Shown here: piece after piece, positions 51,251 through 60,970 of the stretch | How positions within the stretch are numbered: position 1 is the stretch's first letter | How the letters are laid out: each line of letters starts with the position of its first letter | Origin: Arthrobacter livingstonensis | Lineage (GTDB): Bacteria; Actinomycetota; Actinomycetes; Actinomycetales; Micrococcaceae | Assembly (NCBI RefSeq): GCF_003219815.1 | Contig: NZ_QJVD01000016.1 | Span: 59,604-123,603, forward strand | Reading direction: 5' to 3' | DNA length: 64,000 bases | Position numbers and translations under genes: made by a program | The notes under the pieces: generated by a model | Told to the model about the DNA's origin: nothing | What the model saw: the letters and a program-made list of their open reading frames with translations, nothing else | The model's database searches: none

Positions 51251-52186
51251 TTAGCTGACCGTCAGGACGGTCTTGCCAAGGAGCTTGCCATTTTCCGCGT
51301 CTTCGTGGACGGCGCGCAGGTCCTGCAGCGTCCGGCGGTCGACGATGTTGAGTTTGATCCGGCCCTGATCCAGGCGCGACACCAAGTCAGCCAAGTGGGA
51401 ACCGTTTGGCGTCACCCACACACTCGCTGTCCGCACCATGCGCTCATCGTCGGCTGGCACGGCTCCAGCGGAGCTGACCGCAATACCGCCGTCAGCAACG
51501 TAGGCCCTCAGTTTCGCCAGACCCTCCGGGTCGAGGCGGACGTGGTTGATCACGACGTCGAAGGGCCCGCCCACGGCCATTGGGCCAGCATCGAGATCCA
51601 GCGGGCCGGCAACCTGGGAGGCGCCGAGCTCGAGCAGACGGTCGGCATGCTGCAGCCCGTCGACGGCGGTCACCGTCGCGCCGGCGTCGACGGCGAGTTG
51701 CACGACGATGCTGCCCACTGCACCACCCGCGCCGTTGACGAGCACGCTCTGCCCGGCTTGGATATCGGCCAGTTCAATGGCGGCCTGCCGGGCCGCCAGT
51801 CCTGTCAGCGGCAGTGCCGCGGCCTCGGCCAGCGGCAGTGTGCGCGGTGCTGTGGCGACGAACTCGGCTGCGATGACCGCGTACTCCGCGGCACCGCCGT
51901 GCTCGTTGAGAGGGAACATCCCGATGACGAGGTCATCGACCTGGAGCCCGGTGACGCCCTCACCAAGTTCGACGATCGTGCCCGCAACGTCCAGGCCCGG
52001 CGTGATCGGCAGCGGGGTCGGGATGGCTTCCGCGAGCATGCCCAGTCGGATGTGGCCGTCCACCGGGTTGAACGAGGTCGCGGCTACCTTCACGAGCACT
52101 TGGCCGGGGCCGGGAACGGGGAGTTCCACCTCCTCCACGCGCAGAACCTCGGTGCCGCCGAACTGATGGTATCGAATTGCCTTCAC
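51251..52186 (-). CDS. MDR-type NAD(P)H:quinone oxidoreductase-like protein
   Basis: 311 residues. The GroES-like N-terminal domain begins VKAIRYHQFGGTEVLRVEEV; the Rossmann domain carries VLVNGAGGAVGSIVVQLAV with the NADPH-binding Gly motif. Lack of zinc-ligand cysteines places it with quinone oxidoreductase or enoyl reductase-like enzymes. The GTG start at 52186 follows AGGAGAG; the upstream codons are not used. The divergent MarR gene and two operators between them suggest it is induced by a quinone or electrophile. Confidence 0.88.
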   Translation of the reverse strand: MKAIRYHQFGGTEVLRVEEVELPVPGPGQVLVKVAATSFNPVDGHIRLGMLAEAIPTPLPITPGLDVAGTIVELGEGVTGLQVDDLVIGMFPLNEHGGAAEYAVIAAEFVATAPRTLPLAEAAALPLTGLAARQAAIELADIQAGQSVLVNGAGGAVGSIVVQLAVDAGATVTAVDGLQHADRLLELGASQVAGPLDLDAGPMAVGGPFDVVINHVRLDPEGLAKLRAYVADGGIAVSSAGAVPADDERMVRTASVWVTPNGSHLADLVSRLDQGRIKLNIVDRRTLQDLRAVHEDAENGKLLGKTVLTVS

Positions 52187-52251
52187 AGGACTCTCCTCAT
52201 GATGTTTATGGTCAACGGTCCTGCGGTAATGAGGGCCGAATGCTGCTCCGG

Positions 52252-52268
52252 AACTTGCCTGGGCAACT
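52252..52268. promoter_or_regulatory. MarR operator, distal copy
   Basis: ACTTGCCTGGGCAACT (within 52252-52268) contains TTGCC-TG-GGCAA, the same half-sites as the palindrome at 52284-52301. The centres are 32 bases apart, about three helical turns, so two dimers could sit on one DNA face. Confidence 0.65.
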
Positions 52269-52283
52269 GAGAAGACTCTGCCT

Positions 52284-52301
52284 GACTTGCCTCGGCAAGT
52301 C
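52284..52301. promoter_or_regulatory. MarR operator, proximal palindrome
   Basis: GACTTGCCTCGGCAAGTC is an 8-bp perfect inverted repeat around TC, 34 bases upstream of the MarR start. It lies between the divergent oxidoreductase and MarR genes and likely controls both. Confidence 0.78.
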
Positions 52302-52334
52302 AACCGAGTTTAAGCTGAGGTATGCTTTGGTGTC

Positions 52335-52811
52335 ATGACCGATTCCCCCCGATGGCTCGACGAGCACGAACAGGCGGTGTGGCAGGACCTGCTCACCGTC
52401 GTGATCGCGCTGCCGACGCTGCTCGATCGCCAGTTGGAACGCGACGCCGAGACGACGAACTACGAATACAGCGTTCTGGCCCGCCTCTCCATGGCCCCAG
52501 ACCTCACCCTCCGCCTCAGCGACTTGGCCGCTCAATGCGACAGCAGCCAGCCCCGGCTATCGAAGGTCATGGTCCGCTTCGAGCAGCGCGGCTGGGTCAC
52601 CCGCAGCCCTGATCCGGACAACGGGCGATACACACTCGCCACGCTGACCGAAACCGGAGTTCAGAAAGTCGTGGCGAGCGCCCCTGATCATGTGAATCGC
52701 GTGCGCGAGCTCGTGTTCGACCCGCTCAGCATTACGCAGCAACGCAACCTCGGAATTGCGCTCTCCCGCATCGCCGGGACAGTCCGCGAACAACTCGACA
52801 ACCGCAAGTGA
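52335..52811 (+). CDS. MarR-family transcriptional regulator
   Basis: 158 residues. Winged helix with TTNYEYSVLARLSMAPDLTL, the recognition helix region CDSSQPRLSKVMVRFEQRGW, and the wing TRSPDPDNGRYTLATLT. MarR dimers are usually repressors relieved by phenolic compounds, quinones or oxidants. Divergent from an oxidoreductase with two copies of the same palindrome between, so it probably represses both genes. ATG 52335. Confidence 0.9.
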   Translation: MTDSPRWLDEHEQAVWQDLLTVVIALPTLLDRQLERDAETTNYEYSVLARLSMAPDLTLRLSDLAAQCDSSQPRLSKVMVRFEQRGWVTRSPDPDNGRYTLATLTETGVQKVVASAPDHVNRVRELVFDPLSITQQRNLGIALSRIAGTVREQLDNRK

Positions 52812-52962
52812 TGCTGTCCCCGCGACAGCCCACACCGCCGCGCAATCTGCGGCCTGGGCCCGATTGCTAGATTCGAGGGTTTGATTCGCTGAAGTGATAA
52901 GGATGGGCAGGATCGAGACATTTCAGTTGAACCAGAAGCCGAGATCTGGCGCTTTTCGTGCT

Positions 52963-55687
52963 TCAACTTGGGGTGTTCCAGAGCACAATGGCAGCGGTGA
53001 GGAGGTTGAGTCCGGAGGCGCGGTAGCGTTGTTGTTCATTTCCGGGTCCCGGATTTCGCCAAGGCGGTTGAAAAATACTGCGCGTGCAAGCGCGTTGCGT
53101 GCCTCGCCCTTGTTCAGTCCGGCGTTGACCCGTCGGCGCAGTTCGACGCTTTGGAGCAGTCCAGGATAGAGAGTGTCCGTTCGATCCGGCCCAGTTCGCG
53201 CAAGGCGATGGCCAGGCCGTTGTGGCGTGGGTAGCTGCCGAGCTTGCGCGGCATCAGTGATGCGGTCACTGTGCCTTGTTTGATGGAGGTGGCCAGCCGC
53301 AGGGTCTCGTCCCAATGAGTACGGATGGCTTTGACATTGGGGGTGCCACCGATGAGGGGCTTGAGTGCGTCATAGGTAGTGTCACCTTTGGGAATGTACA
53401 GCTTGGTCTCGTCCAGGTCGCGGATGCGGGGTGCGAAGCGGAAGCCGAGTAGGTGCATCAGGCCAAAGACCTGGTCGGGGAATCCATTTGTGTCCGTGTA
53501 GTGTTCCTCAATCCGCAGATCCGACTCGTGGTAGAGCAGGCCGTCGAGAACGTAGGTTGAGTCCCGGACGCCGACATTGACGATCTTGGCACTGAAGGGC
53601 GAATACTGGTCCGAGATGTGGGTAAAGAACATCCGCCCCGGCTCCGTGCCATATTTGGGATTGATGTGGTGCCGTCGCCCCAGTTCCCTGCCAAGGGTTG
53701 CCGGGATTGCGCATTGACCAGTTCAGCGAGAGCGGCCCCGTAGGTTTCGTCCCGGATGTGCCAGGCTTGCAGCCACGATAGTTTGGCGTAGGTTGTGCAA
53801 GGGCAGGATTCGGCCATTTTGGTCAGCCCGAGGTTGATCCCGTCGGCCAAGATCGTTGTCAGCAGGAGTTTTTTGTCCTTGACCGTGTCTCCGTTCTTCA
53901 AGTGTGCGAAGTGGCCGGTGAATCCGGTCCATTCATCGACCTCCGTGAGCATGTCGGTGATCTTGATGTTCGGCAGCTGTGCTGCTGGCTGATCGATCAG
54001 GACCTGCGCCGCGTCGGGAACAGCGGCGTCGAGCGGGGTGACCTTCAACCCGGAGGCGGTGATGATGGCATTGGGCAGACCGTCGTTCCCGGCCAGACGG
54101 TCGACCTTCGCCCATTGCTGTTCCAGCAATCCGAGTCGGTCATGCAGGAAGTGGTCACAATCGCTGGATATTCCCAATGGCAAGGCGCCAGCAACTTTGA
54201 GATTGACGAACGTTTCCGTGGGAACGAGGTATTCGTCGAAGTCCTTGAGCTGGCGTGAGCCCCGTACCCAGATATCACCTGAGCGCAACGCGTTCTTCAG
54301 CTCCGACAGCGCACAAAGCTCGTAATACCTCCGGTCGATCCCCTCGCTGGTGAAGACAAGTTTGGTCCAGCGGCTTCACGAATCCGGTGGTGCCTCTGCC
54401 GGCACCTTACGCACGGTATCGATGTTCATGGAACGTAGCACGTCGATGGCCTCAAGTAGGTCCTTGGCGGCCGGTGCTGCCCGCAGTTTGAGAACGGCTT
54501 GGAATGCAGGTGCGTAGCGGCGCACCGTTGCATAGCTTTCACTGATGCGGTGTAGGAAGTCGAAATCCCCAGGTTGGGCGAGCTTTTGAGCCTCGTCCAC
54601 ACTGGCTGTGAAGGCATCCCAGGACATAACGGATTCGATCGCAGCCTATGGGTCGGTGCGGCTTTCCTTGGCATCCAGCAGTGCTTTGCCGATGCGCCGA
54701 AGAGACGGACCTTGTCGTTGATTGCTTTTCCGGAGGCCTGGAATTGTTGCTGGTGTCGGTTCTTGGCCGTATTGAAGAGCTTGCCGATGATGCGGTCGTG
54801 CAGGTCAATGATTTCATCGGTGACGGTAGCCATGCCTTCTGCCGCCACCGCCACCAACGTGGCGTAACGGCGTTGTGGTTCGAACTTGGCCAGATCGGCT
54901 GGCGTCATCTGGCCACCCTCGCGTGAGATCTTGAGCAGACGGTTCTGGTGGACCTGACGTTCGATGCCGGCGGGCAGGTCCAGCTCCTGCCAGGTTTTCA
55001 AGCGCTCAATATGCTCGAGCATGTGCCGCGAGTTCGGCTTGACCGGTGATTGGCGCAACCAGGCAAGCCGGGTAGATTTTCCTTCTTCTCGACGTTTGAG
55101 CAGATCGTCCAAACGCCGTCGATGGTCACTGGACAGGGAATCCGTCAAGGCGGCGTAGATGCGGCGGTTGGCCTGCGTGATGACTTCGGCGCAGATGCGT
55201 TCGATGACTTCCAATGCCGGAATCACCACATGCTGTCGGCGAAGGGCCTCAAGCACGCGGCCTGCCAGCACGATTCCCTTATCGGACTGCAGGGCCAGCT
55301 CCGTGGCCGAATTCAGAGCACCGCGGTAGTCAGTAATGCCAAAAGGCTTCACGCCGAGGTAGGTGCGCAGTTCGAGCAGATGCTCCCGGCGGGTTTCCTC
55401 CCGCGCGGCATATGCCGGCCAACAGATCGGGTCGATTTCAAGTTGCGCGCCAATCCAGTGCAACAACGTTGCGGGAACATCTGCCTCGGACGATAGGCCT
55501 TGTCCGGGGAAACGGAGTAACACAACTGCGCAGCAACGCCCAAACGGTTCGCTTCGCCGCGTCTCTGGCGGATCATTGCCAGGTCGGATTCGCTGAATGT
55601 GTACTGGCGAATCACCTCGTCCTCAGCAACGGGCAGCGCGAGCAGACTTTCGCGCTCATCAGCAGACAGGATCGAACGACGGGGCAT
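52963..55687 (-). pseudogene. tnpA: Degraded Tn3-family transposase TnpA
   Basis: Successive pieces of one Tn3 transposase are spread over all three frames. They include RRSILSADERESLLALPVAE (start at 55687), [100 protein letters not shown] and [16 protein letters not shown] at the end. Frame changes lie near 55470, 54640, 53640, 53170 and 53035, plus an in-frame stop at 54376. The end after WNT is cut short, so the C-terminal 50 or so residues and one terminal repeat are missing. It cannot make active transposase. Confidence 0.85.
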
Positions 55688-55771
55688 TGGCGTTCCTCTC
55701 GATAGCGAAGGAAATGGAGAATCAGGGTAGTGAAAACCTAATGTCAGCGGCCGACGATGGGCATGCGCAGG

Positions 55772-56371
55772 TTATGGGCTAGTAGTACCTGGCTTCCTAC
55801 GCTGGCCGCGTTCAACCGCCCGGTAGATGGTGGATCGGCTGATGGAGAATAGTTCGGCCATTTCGGCCATAGTGTATTCCCCCGCATCGTGCAGTTCCAG
55901 GAGGTGAGCTTCTTGTTTCGCCGTGAGTTTTGGCTGTTTTCCCCGGAGCCGTCCGTTGGCCTTGGCTACCTTCATTCCTTCGCGGGTACGCATACTGATG
56001 AGGTCGGCTTCGAACTCGGCGATCATCGCTAGGACGTTGAACAGCAGTTTGCCCATTGGGTCGGTGGGGTCATGGACGGAACCACCGATTTTGAGTTTGA
56101 TTTCACAGCTGGCGAGGTCATCTGAAATTTCATGGGCGTCCCGGACGGAACGGGCGAGGCGGTCGAGCTTGGTAACGACGAACGTATCTCCGGCCCGGCA
56201 CGCAGCGAGGGCTTCGCGAAGTCCGGCACGATTCTTATTCCTGCCGGTAAAGCCATGATCAACATAGATCCGTTCCGGCTCAACGCCAAGCGAGGCCAGG
56301 GCATCACGCTGGGCGGTGAGGTCTTGCTCTTCCGTGGACACGCGTGCGTAGCCGACCAAAATTTTAGACAT
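55772..56371 (-). CDS. tnpR: Tn3-family serine recombinase (resolvase)
   Basis: 199 residues. The catalytic domain begins SKILVGYARVSTEEQDLTAQ with Ser10 as nucleophile, and holds the Arg-rich VTKLDRLARSVRDAHEISDD; the C-terminal helix-turn-helix is EYTMAEMAELFSISRSTIYR. It resolves cointegrates at a res site. It appears intact, in contrast to tnpA, and is transcribed in the same direction 84 bases upstream of it. ATG 56371; a longer open frame reaches 56464 but crosses the probable res region. Confidence 0.9.
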   Translation of the reverse strand: MSKILVGYARVSTEEQDLTAQRDALASLGVEPERIYVDHGFTGRNKNRAGLREALAACRAGDTFVVTKLDRLARSVRDAHEISDDLASCEIKLKIGGSVHDPTDPMGKLLFNVLAMIAEFEADLISMRTREGMKVAKANGRLRGKQPKLTAKQEAHLLELHDAGEYTMAEMAELFSISRSTIYRAVERGQRRKPGTTSP

Positions 56372-56691
56372 GTAGAAGAATGTGTCACATAGGGACCCGT
56401 CACCGGTCAGTTCACCGGACACCCTATACGGAACAGTCAACGGCCAACGGTCGCAACGAAGCACTTCAGAGGTGGGTGCGTCCGGTGGAGGACCGGCTTG
56501 CGGGACACTCTGATGACGCCTATACGATACGCCCCTTGCGGGGACTGCATAGCTCTTCGAAAAGCCAAGAATGCTCTTTCTCGTTCAGACAAGGAGGTGG
56601 CGACAACGTGTCGAATGCCCTTTTTGATTGCCCGCACTGAGAGTTCGGTAATAATTGAAAACAGGCTAAGCGTGAAGGGATGAATTAGCGG
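56372..56691. other. Gap upstream of tnpR, with possible res site
   Basis: The first 100 bases hold inverted pieces (ATAGGG about 56392-56433 with CCCTAT on the opposite side; CCGGT/ACCGG within) that could be resolvase binding sites and the tnpR promoter. The remaining 200 bases have no supported gene. A 38-bp Tn3 terminal repeat could not be identified. Confidence 0.4.
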
Positions 56692-57231
56692 ATGACTGGT
56701 AGCGGGTTTGCTGAGTACACACCCAGCCGGCGTCCACAGGGCACCACGTTGGCTGGCCCCGTGGAGATCAGGCTGGCCACGAGTGGTGATATCGATGCAA
56801 TACGTGGCATCGACGCAAAAGCGGGTCGGCCACCCACTGAGGTGTCGGCCTTGGCCACTGCCATTCTTGACGATGCGCGACTGGTTGTAGTCGCATCCAT
56901 GGATGGCACCACTGTCGGGTGGGGCAAGACTCACTTCTGGTCTTACGCCGATGGGCAGGCATCCAGCGGGCACTACTTAGGCGGCGTTACGGTGCTCCCC
57001 GGGCTAAGGCGCCACGGTGTAGCCAGGACTTTGACTCAAGTGCGACTGGACTGGATTTGGGGACGCGCCGATTCGGCTTGGTATATCGTCAACCCAGCCA
57101 ACAAAGCATCGATCGATCTTCATCGACAGTGGGGGTTCACTGAAGTTGCCAGATCTGCGAAATTTCACACGACCAGCTTCACCGGTGGCGTGGGGCTACT
57201 GATGCAAGCGAAACAGCCACTAGACGAGTAA
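56692..57231 (+). CDS. GNAT family N-acetyltransferase (intact paralogue)
   Basis: 179 residues. GNAT fold with VEIRLATSGDIDAIRG, the acetyl-CoA site HYLGGVTVLPGLRRHGVART, and RLDWIWGRADSAWYIVNPAN then ASIDLHRQWGFTEVARSAKF. It is the same type as the frameshifted gene at 44.3-44.9 kb, sharing WGKTHFW and the closing TTSFTGGVGLLM. The acceptor substrate is unknown. It lies just outside the transposon remnant and starts at ATG 56692. Confidence 0.86.
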   Translation: MTGSGFAEYTPSRRPQGTTLAGPVEIRLATSGDIDAIRGIDAKAGRPPTEVSALATAILDDARLVVVASMDGTTVGWGKTHFWSYADGQASSGHYLGGVTVLPGLRRHGVARTLTQVRLDWIWGRADSAWYIVNPANKASIDLHRQWGFTEVARSAKFHTTSFTGGVGLLMQAKQPLDE

Positions 57232-57382
57232 TAGGATTCCCCAGATTCCTATCACCAACGTCCCTGAATGCGCTAGCCAACCGGGTCAATTACGCAGCCC
57301 AGCAACAGCTTGTCCCGCCCAACGTTCCCCATCGGGCCTTCGGAAGCGCTGTTACCGGCAGTGCACGTGGCACGATGTTCAC

Positions 57383-57739
57383 ATGGGAATCAGTGCCGCA
57401 CACGCAAGCGCGTTTTACGACGAAGTACTTGGCTATCGGACGGTCTGGGCCATTAGCGACGTGAATGGATACCCGGCACCTCGCAATGGTGACGGGCACC
57501 GCAGCATGCCATTTTGGTCTGCAAAGAGTCGCGCTGAAAGAATTACCGCCTCCTTGGACGCCTACAAGGAATTCTCAGTCGTTTCGATTGCCCTCGATGA
57601 ATGGCGTTCAAGGTGGCTTCCGGGACTCGACGCCGACGGAATTCTCGTAGGACTCAACTGGTCCGGAACCCACGCCACAGGCTATGACGTGGCACCAACC
57701 GAAGTCATGGTTTCGCTGTCCACACGAGAACTCAGATAG
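57383..57739 (+). CDS. DUF2750 domain protein
   Basis: 118 residues. The pattern AAHASAFYDEVLGYRTVWAI, then PFWSAKSRAERI and WLPGLDADGILVGLNWSG fits the DUF2750 family, whose members often accompany stress or immunity genes and have no known biochemical role. ATG 57383 is preceded only by a weak site. It starts about 150 bases downstream of the GNAT gene in the same direction. Confidence 0.7.
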   Translation: MGISAAHASAFYDEVLGYRTVWAISDVNGYPAPRNGDGHRSMPFWSAKSRAERITASLDAYKEFSVVSIALDEWRSRWLPGLDADGILVGLNWSGTHATGYDVAPTEVMVSLSTRELR

Positions 57740-57862
57740 TCGGTCGCTCAATCACTCCCACATGTCCCGACCAAGGTTCCCTCACCGGGCCGCGGCGCTG
57801 GCATGCCGTGGTCCCGATTCCGACATGTTGACTTCCCACGGGCGGCCAAGAATCATTTCCAC

Positions 57863-58240
57863 ATGAAGCGGGGGAAACGAATTGCAATCTGGGCACTGTG
57901 CGCCGTCCTTCTCGTCGGCATAGGCACTGTGGGAATGCAGCTTTGGACCGTCCACCAGATGACGTCGGATTGGACGCTGTGGCCTACGGAGGTGCCGTCC
58001 AAGGTCCAGTTCGCCGGTCGCGACTTCAACTGCGGACCGAACCTTGCACCAAGCACCCGTACTCTTGACGGACTGAGCTTGCGCGGTAAAACGGCCGGTG
58101 GCGTCGATATTTATAGTGTCGAACCCGGAACGGGGCAGATGACCGTGACTTCGATTCTGGTCAAGTCGGACATCGCAACTTATTCGTGTGGCGTCATGGG
58201 CGGCCCATCCCTGCTCCTGGGCTCAAGCCCCGCCCGGTGA
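57863..58240 (+). CDS. Hypothetical membrane-anchored exported protein
   Basis: 125 residues. A basic start (MKRGKR) and one hydrophobic helix (about 7-27, IAIWALCAVLLVGIGTVGMQ) predict an anchor with the rest outside the membrane. The outer part has a Cys in RDFNCGPN and another in YSCGVMGG, which could form a disulphide. No known domain is recognised. ATG 57863 is favoured over a longer frame from 57803. Confidence 0.5.
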   Translation: MKRGKRIAIWALCAVLLVGIGTVGMQLWTVHQMTSDWTLWPTEVPSKVQFAGRDFNCGPNLAPSTRTLDGLSLRGKTAGGVDIYSVEPGTGQMTVTSILVKSDIATYSCGVMGGPSLLLGSSPAR

Positions 58241-58395
58241 GGGATCCGTTACCGAGTGACGGAGCCAGGAACGCTTCTAAAGGGGGCATCTGCAGAGATG
58301 ACTGAGGCAGCGACCATAACGTGGCATGATTGAGCTGGATTCTGACGGGACTCTGTAGGCTTACCGCCTGGTGGAGGACGAAAATTGGGGACGAA

Positions 58396-59031
58396 TTGAA
58401 GACAGCCGGGACGATCTGCGCCATTGCCATTGCTCTGGCCCTTTCCGGATGCACCGGTCAGGCTACGGCGCCATCTGGGGGCGCAAGCGCATCGCCCGTG
58501 CCGCCCCCCACCGCTCCGGCGTCTGCCCGGCCGAGCCAGGTGGTTGCCGCCACAGTGAATGAGGGCACCGGCTCCTTCCCCAAGGGATCTGCGGTCTGCA
58601 ACGACTCGCTCACTGACAGCAACCCGCTGAACATCGCCACGGCGACCCTTTCAAGCGACGGAAAGAACCTCTCTGTCCTCATCACCCTCGATTCGCCCTA
58701 CCCCGTGCAGCACGGGCGGGCGTTCAGAGTCGTGATGGGTGCAGTCCAGCACCAGGAGGACTACGTCGCGGCGATCGAGGAGACCGCCGACGGCGGCGTG
58801 ACGACGTCCGTGACGGACTCCCAGAGCGGCAACACCATCCAGGTGCCCGCCGCGGCGGCTTCGATTACTGACCGGAAGGTCACCGCCGAGATCCCCACGG
58901 CGGACTTCCCACGGCTGGGCGCCCCCTTCACTTGGAAGGTCGAGGCCCAATCGGGCGGGCAGAGCGTCGACATCTGCCCCAACGAGAATATGGCGGGAGT
59001 TCGGGTCTGGATCGGCTTCCCCCAGGGCTGA
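58396..59031 (+). CDS. Hypothetical lipoprotein
   Basis: 211 residues. The N-terminus is a lipoprotein signal (KTAGTICAIAIALALSGC, lipobox LSGC), then a Ser/Pro/Ala-rich linker and a beta-rich C-terminal domain with two Cys (SAVCNDSL and VDICPNEN). It is probably anchored on the outside of the membrane. The start is uncertain: TTG 58396 fits the signal peptide, TTG 58330 extends it by 22 residues. No family is recognised. Confidence 0.55.
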   Translation: MKTAGTICAIAIALALSGCTGQATAPSGGASASPVPPPTAPASARPSQVVAATVNEGTGSFPKGSAVCNDSLTDSNPLNIATATLSSDGKNLSVLITLDSPYPVQHGRAFRVVMGAVQHQEDYVAAIEETADGGVTTSVTDSQSGNTIQVPAAAASITDRKVTAEIPTADFPRLGAPFTWKVEAQSGGQSVDICPNENMAGVRVWIGFPQG

Positions 59032-59304
59032 TCGCCCGATCGGGCCGCAGCGCCCCAGCACCCCATGTACCGGTGCGTCGGGGTCGGCACTGGGGCGAAT
59101 TTCCATTCCTCGATTGCCGTCCGGTGCGGGATCCCTCATCGGAATGTTGTAGTCACAAGGCCTTACCGTTGCGAGAAAGGAGTCGTCGTGTACGCGAAAT
59201 TGGACGGTCCCTGGTTCTGGCTTCGAAGCCTGAGGCCGGGTCTTTGGCGTCCTTCGCCGATCGCGTGCTGCCGTCTCAGGGTCAACGCCGAATGTGGCTC
59301 CGGC
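59032..59304. other. Gap with an isolated ribosome-site-like sequence
   Basis: GAAAGGAGTCGTC precedes a GTG at 59188 that opens a frame to 59493, starting YAKLDGPWFWLRSLRPG. The frame becomes antisense to the next gene and looks weak after about 45 codons. It could be a short gene fragment. Confidence 0.35.
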
Positions 59305-59664
59305 CTAGTAGTCGTAGCGCAGGTATACGCGCAACTCATCGCCCGCGTAGCTGGAACCAGTGCAAATCCGGCTCAAAGTCAGCAGGTTCCTGGCGCTACA
59401 GCGCTCCTGGGACAGATCCATCTCATCGATGAGCTCGTTGGCCACATCAGCCGAACCGGCTTCGATGACCATTTCGCGCCAGCATCCTCCTGAACCACAC
59501 TCCTGCGAGGTGCCCTTCACGACTGCCGGCCCGGGGACGCCCGGGAACGCTGAGCCAGGTGGCGTTTTCCCCTCGTCGATGAAGGTTAAACCAACACTGG
59601 CCACCCAGACAAACGCCAGCAAGGACACGGCAATGAAGAGTAGGTGTCTACGGCGCTTCCCCAT
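59305..59664 (-). CDS. Hypothetical exported protein
   Basis: 119 residues. The start (MGKRRRHLLFIAVSLLAFVW) is a basic region plus one hydrophobic helix, an anchor or signal peptide. The outer part has four Cys (CGSGGC, RCSAR and RICTGS), suggesting disulphides. It ends LRVYLRYDY. No family recognised. Codon use resembles real genes better than the overlapping plus-strand frame, but support is modest. Confidence 0.45.
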   Translation of the reverse strand: MGKRRRHLLFIAVSLLAFVWVASVGLTFIDEGKTPPGSAFPGVPGPAVVKGTSQECGSGGCWREMVIEAGSADVANELIDEMDLSQERCSARNLLTLSRICTGSSYAGDELRVYLRYDY

Positions 59665-60018
59665 TGAACAAACCTATCTGGAATCCCTCGAGAACCTGGC
59701 CGTCACCCCACACTCATCGGAACGAACTCGAGGACAAATCATTTCAACCCCGTGCCTGCATCAAAAAGCGGGGCTCACCAGGTCGTCCCGTTCAAGGTTC
59801 CCCCTATGCAGACGGGCGGGCTGTGGGGAGAGGACTGAGACGACAACCGCCCGGAATAATGTCAGGTGCACGGGGTGATCCAGTACATTCAAAACTATGA
59901 CCGAACTGTTTATCGGATGCGCTCTGTTATCCACCCACGATCCAGAGCTCATCACCCAGAAGAGTGCGCTGCTTGCCGTTGGAGTCATGCCTTCCCGAGT
60001 CGGACGAGTAGCGGCCTC
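59665..60018. other. 354-base gap
   Basis: No supported gene or clear structure. It contains the sequence TCCCGTTCAAGGTTCCCC (about 59787-59804), a relative of a motif also seen near 57770 and 62820. Confidence 0.4.
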
Positions 60019-60858
60019 ATGAGCGGCAATCCTGAGAGCTTCCCGGTGGCTGGGGACCTATGTCTTATTTCCGATGGCCGTCCCTCTGGCGACGGGCCGG
60101 CCTGGGCCGAATCAGGGCTGCGCCGACGGTACCTGAGACGACATTGGGTGGCTGGGGTAGTGGCTGTGCTGACGGTTTTGCTCTGGGCCGTTGGGTTCTG
60201 GGTTCTGACAAGACCATTTCACGAAAACTGGCCGGTCACCGAGGCGAGGGTAGTGCGCACCCACCAGTTCTACGCCAAAGGGGAACACTGCGAGGTCTAT
60301 GTCCAGTTCACGTCCGAGGGACAGCCACGTACTGTCATGTTCTCCGGTTATGCCCCTTGCAGCGAGCTTCCATTCCGTGGAGAAACCGTCAAGGTTGCTC
60401 TAGACCCGTGGGACGCAAGCTCGGTCCGCATCATCGGCTATGACGGGCCTTTGTGGGCGGATATTGAGTTTGCCGCGTTGCTCCTGGCAATGCCAGGCTT
60501 CGGTGCGTGCGCATATTTTATCGCTGACGGGTTTCTTTTCCGGCGTGCGCACAAGGCTGGCGGTGACCGCCCGTGGCGGTCGGTGACAGTCCGATTCGTC
60601 TCACGGGCCATCTACCGGGGCACTGCCACTTGCCGCTTGTTGGCGCTGGACGAGCACGGCAAGGAACGTACGTTCCTCCTGTCAGGTCCGAGGAAGGACT
60701 TACCCGGTTTCGTACACGCCAGCCCCGGAACGACGATTGGGTTCTGGCTTGTAGGGGATGGCAACGGCAACGTTCTGATCAACCAGCCGGGTTTCGGACG
60801 TGCAACCGTAGGCAGGGTATCTGTCCCAAACGAGTTTGAATTCCGGACCATGACATAG
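60019..60858 (+). CDS. Hypothetical membrane protein with two extracytoplasmic regions
   Basis: 279 residues. Membrane helices lie at about 45-63 (WVAGVVAVLTVLLWAVGFWV) and 155-173 (ADIEFAALLLAMPGFGACAY). The region between them (TEARVVRTHQFYAKGEHCEV, VMFSGYAPCSEL) has the beta-strand pattern of DUF3592-like proteins; the C-terminal part repeats a similar fold (VTVRFVSRAIYRGTATCRLL). The function is unknown. ATG 60019 is chosen because it starts a coherent protein; a longer frame to 59866 looks non-coding. Confidence 0.6.
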   Translation: MSGNPESFPVAGDLCLISDGRPSGDGPAWAESGLRRRYLRRHWVAGVVAVLTVLLWAVGFWVLTRPFHENWPVTEARVVRTHQFYAKGEHCEVYVQFTSEGQPRTVMFSGYAPCSELPFRGETVKVALDPWDASSVRIIGYDGPLWADIEFAALLLAMPGFGACAYFIADGFLFRRAHKAGGDRPWRSVTVRFVSRAIYRGTATCRLLALDEHGKERTFLLSGPRKDLPGFVHASPGTTIGFWLVGDGNGNVLINQPGFGRATVGRVSVPNEFEFRTMT

Positions 60859-60970
60859 AGCCTTCTGCACTCGCCCATGACAGCCGACCTGGTATAGGGC
60901 TGGTCAGTTTTGGTAGTGCATCAAATGTCGCGCAGGCGGTTACTCACCGGCGACCCTCGCGCTGCCGACA

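Noticed and set aside
59188-59493. Small plus-strand frame with a good ribosome site
   Set aside because: After about 45 codons it is antisense to another candidate gene and shows no family pattern; noted only as a possible fragment.
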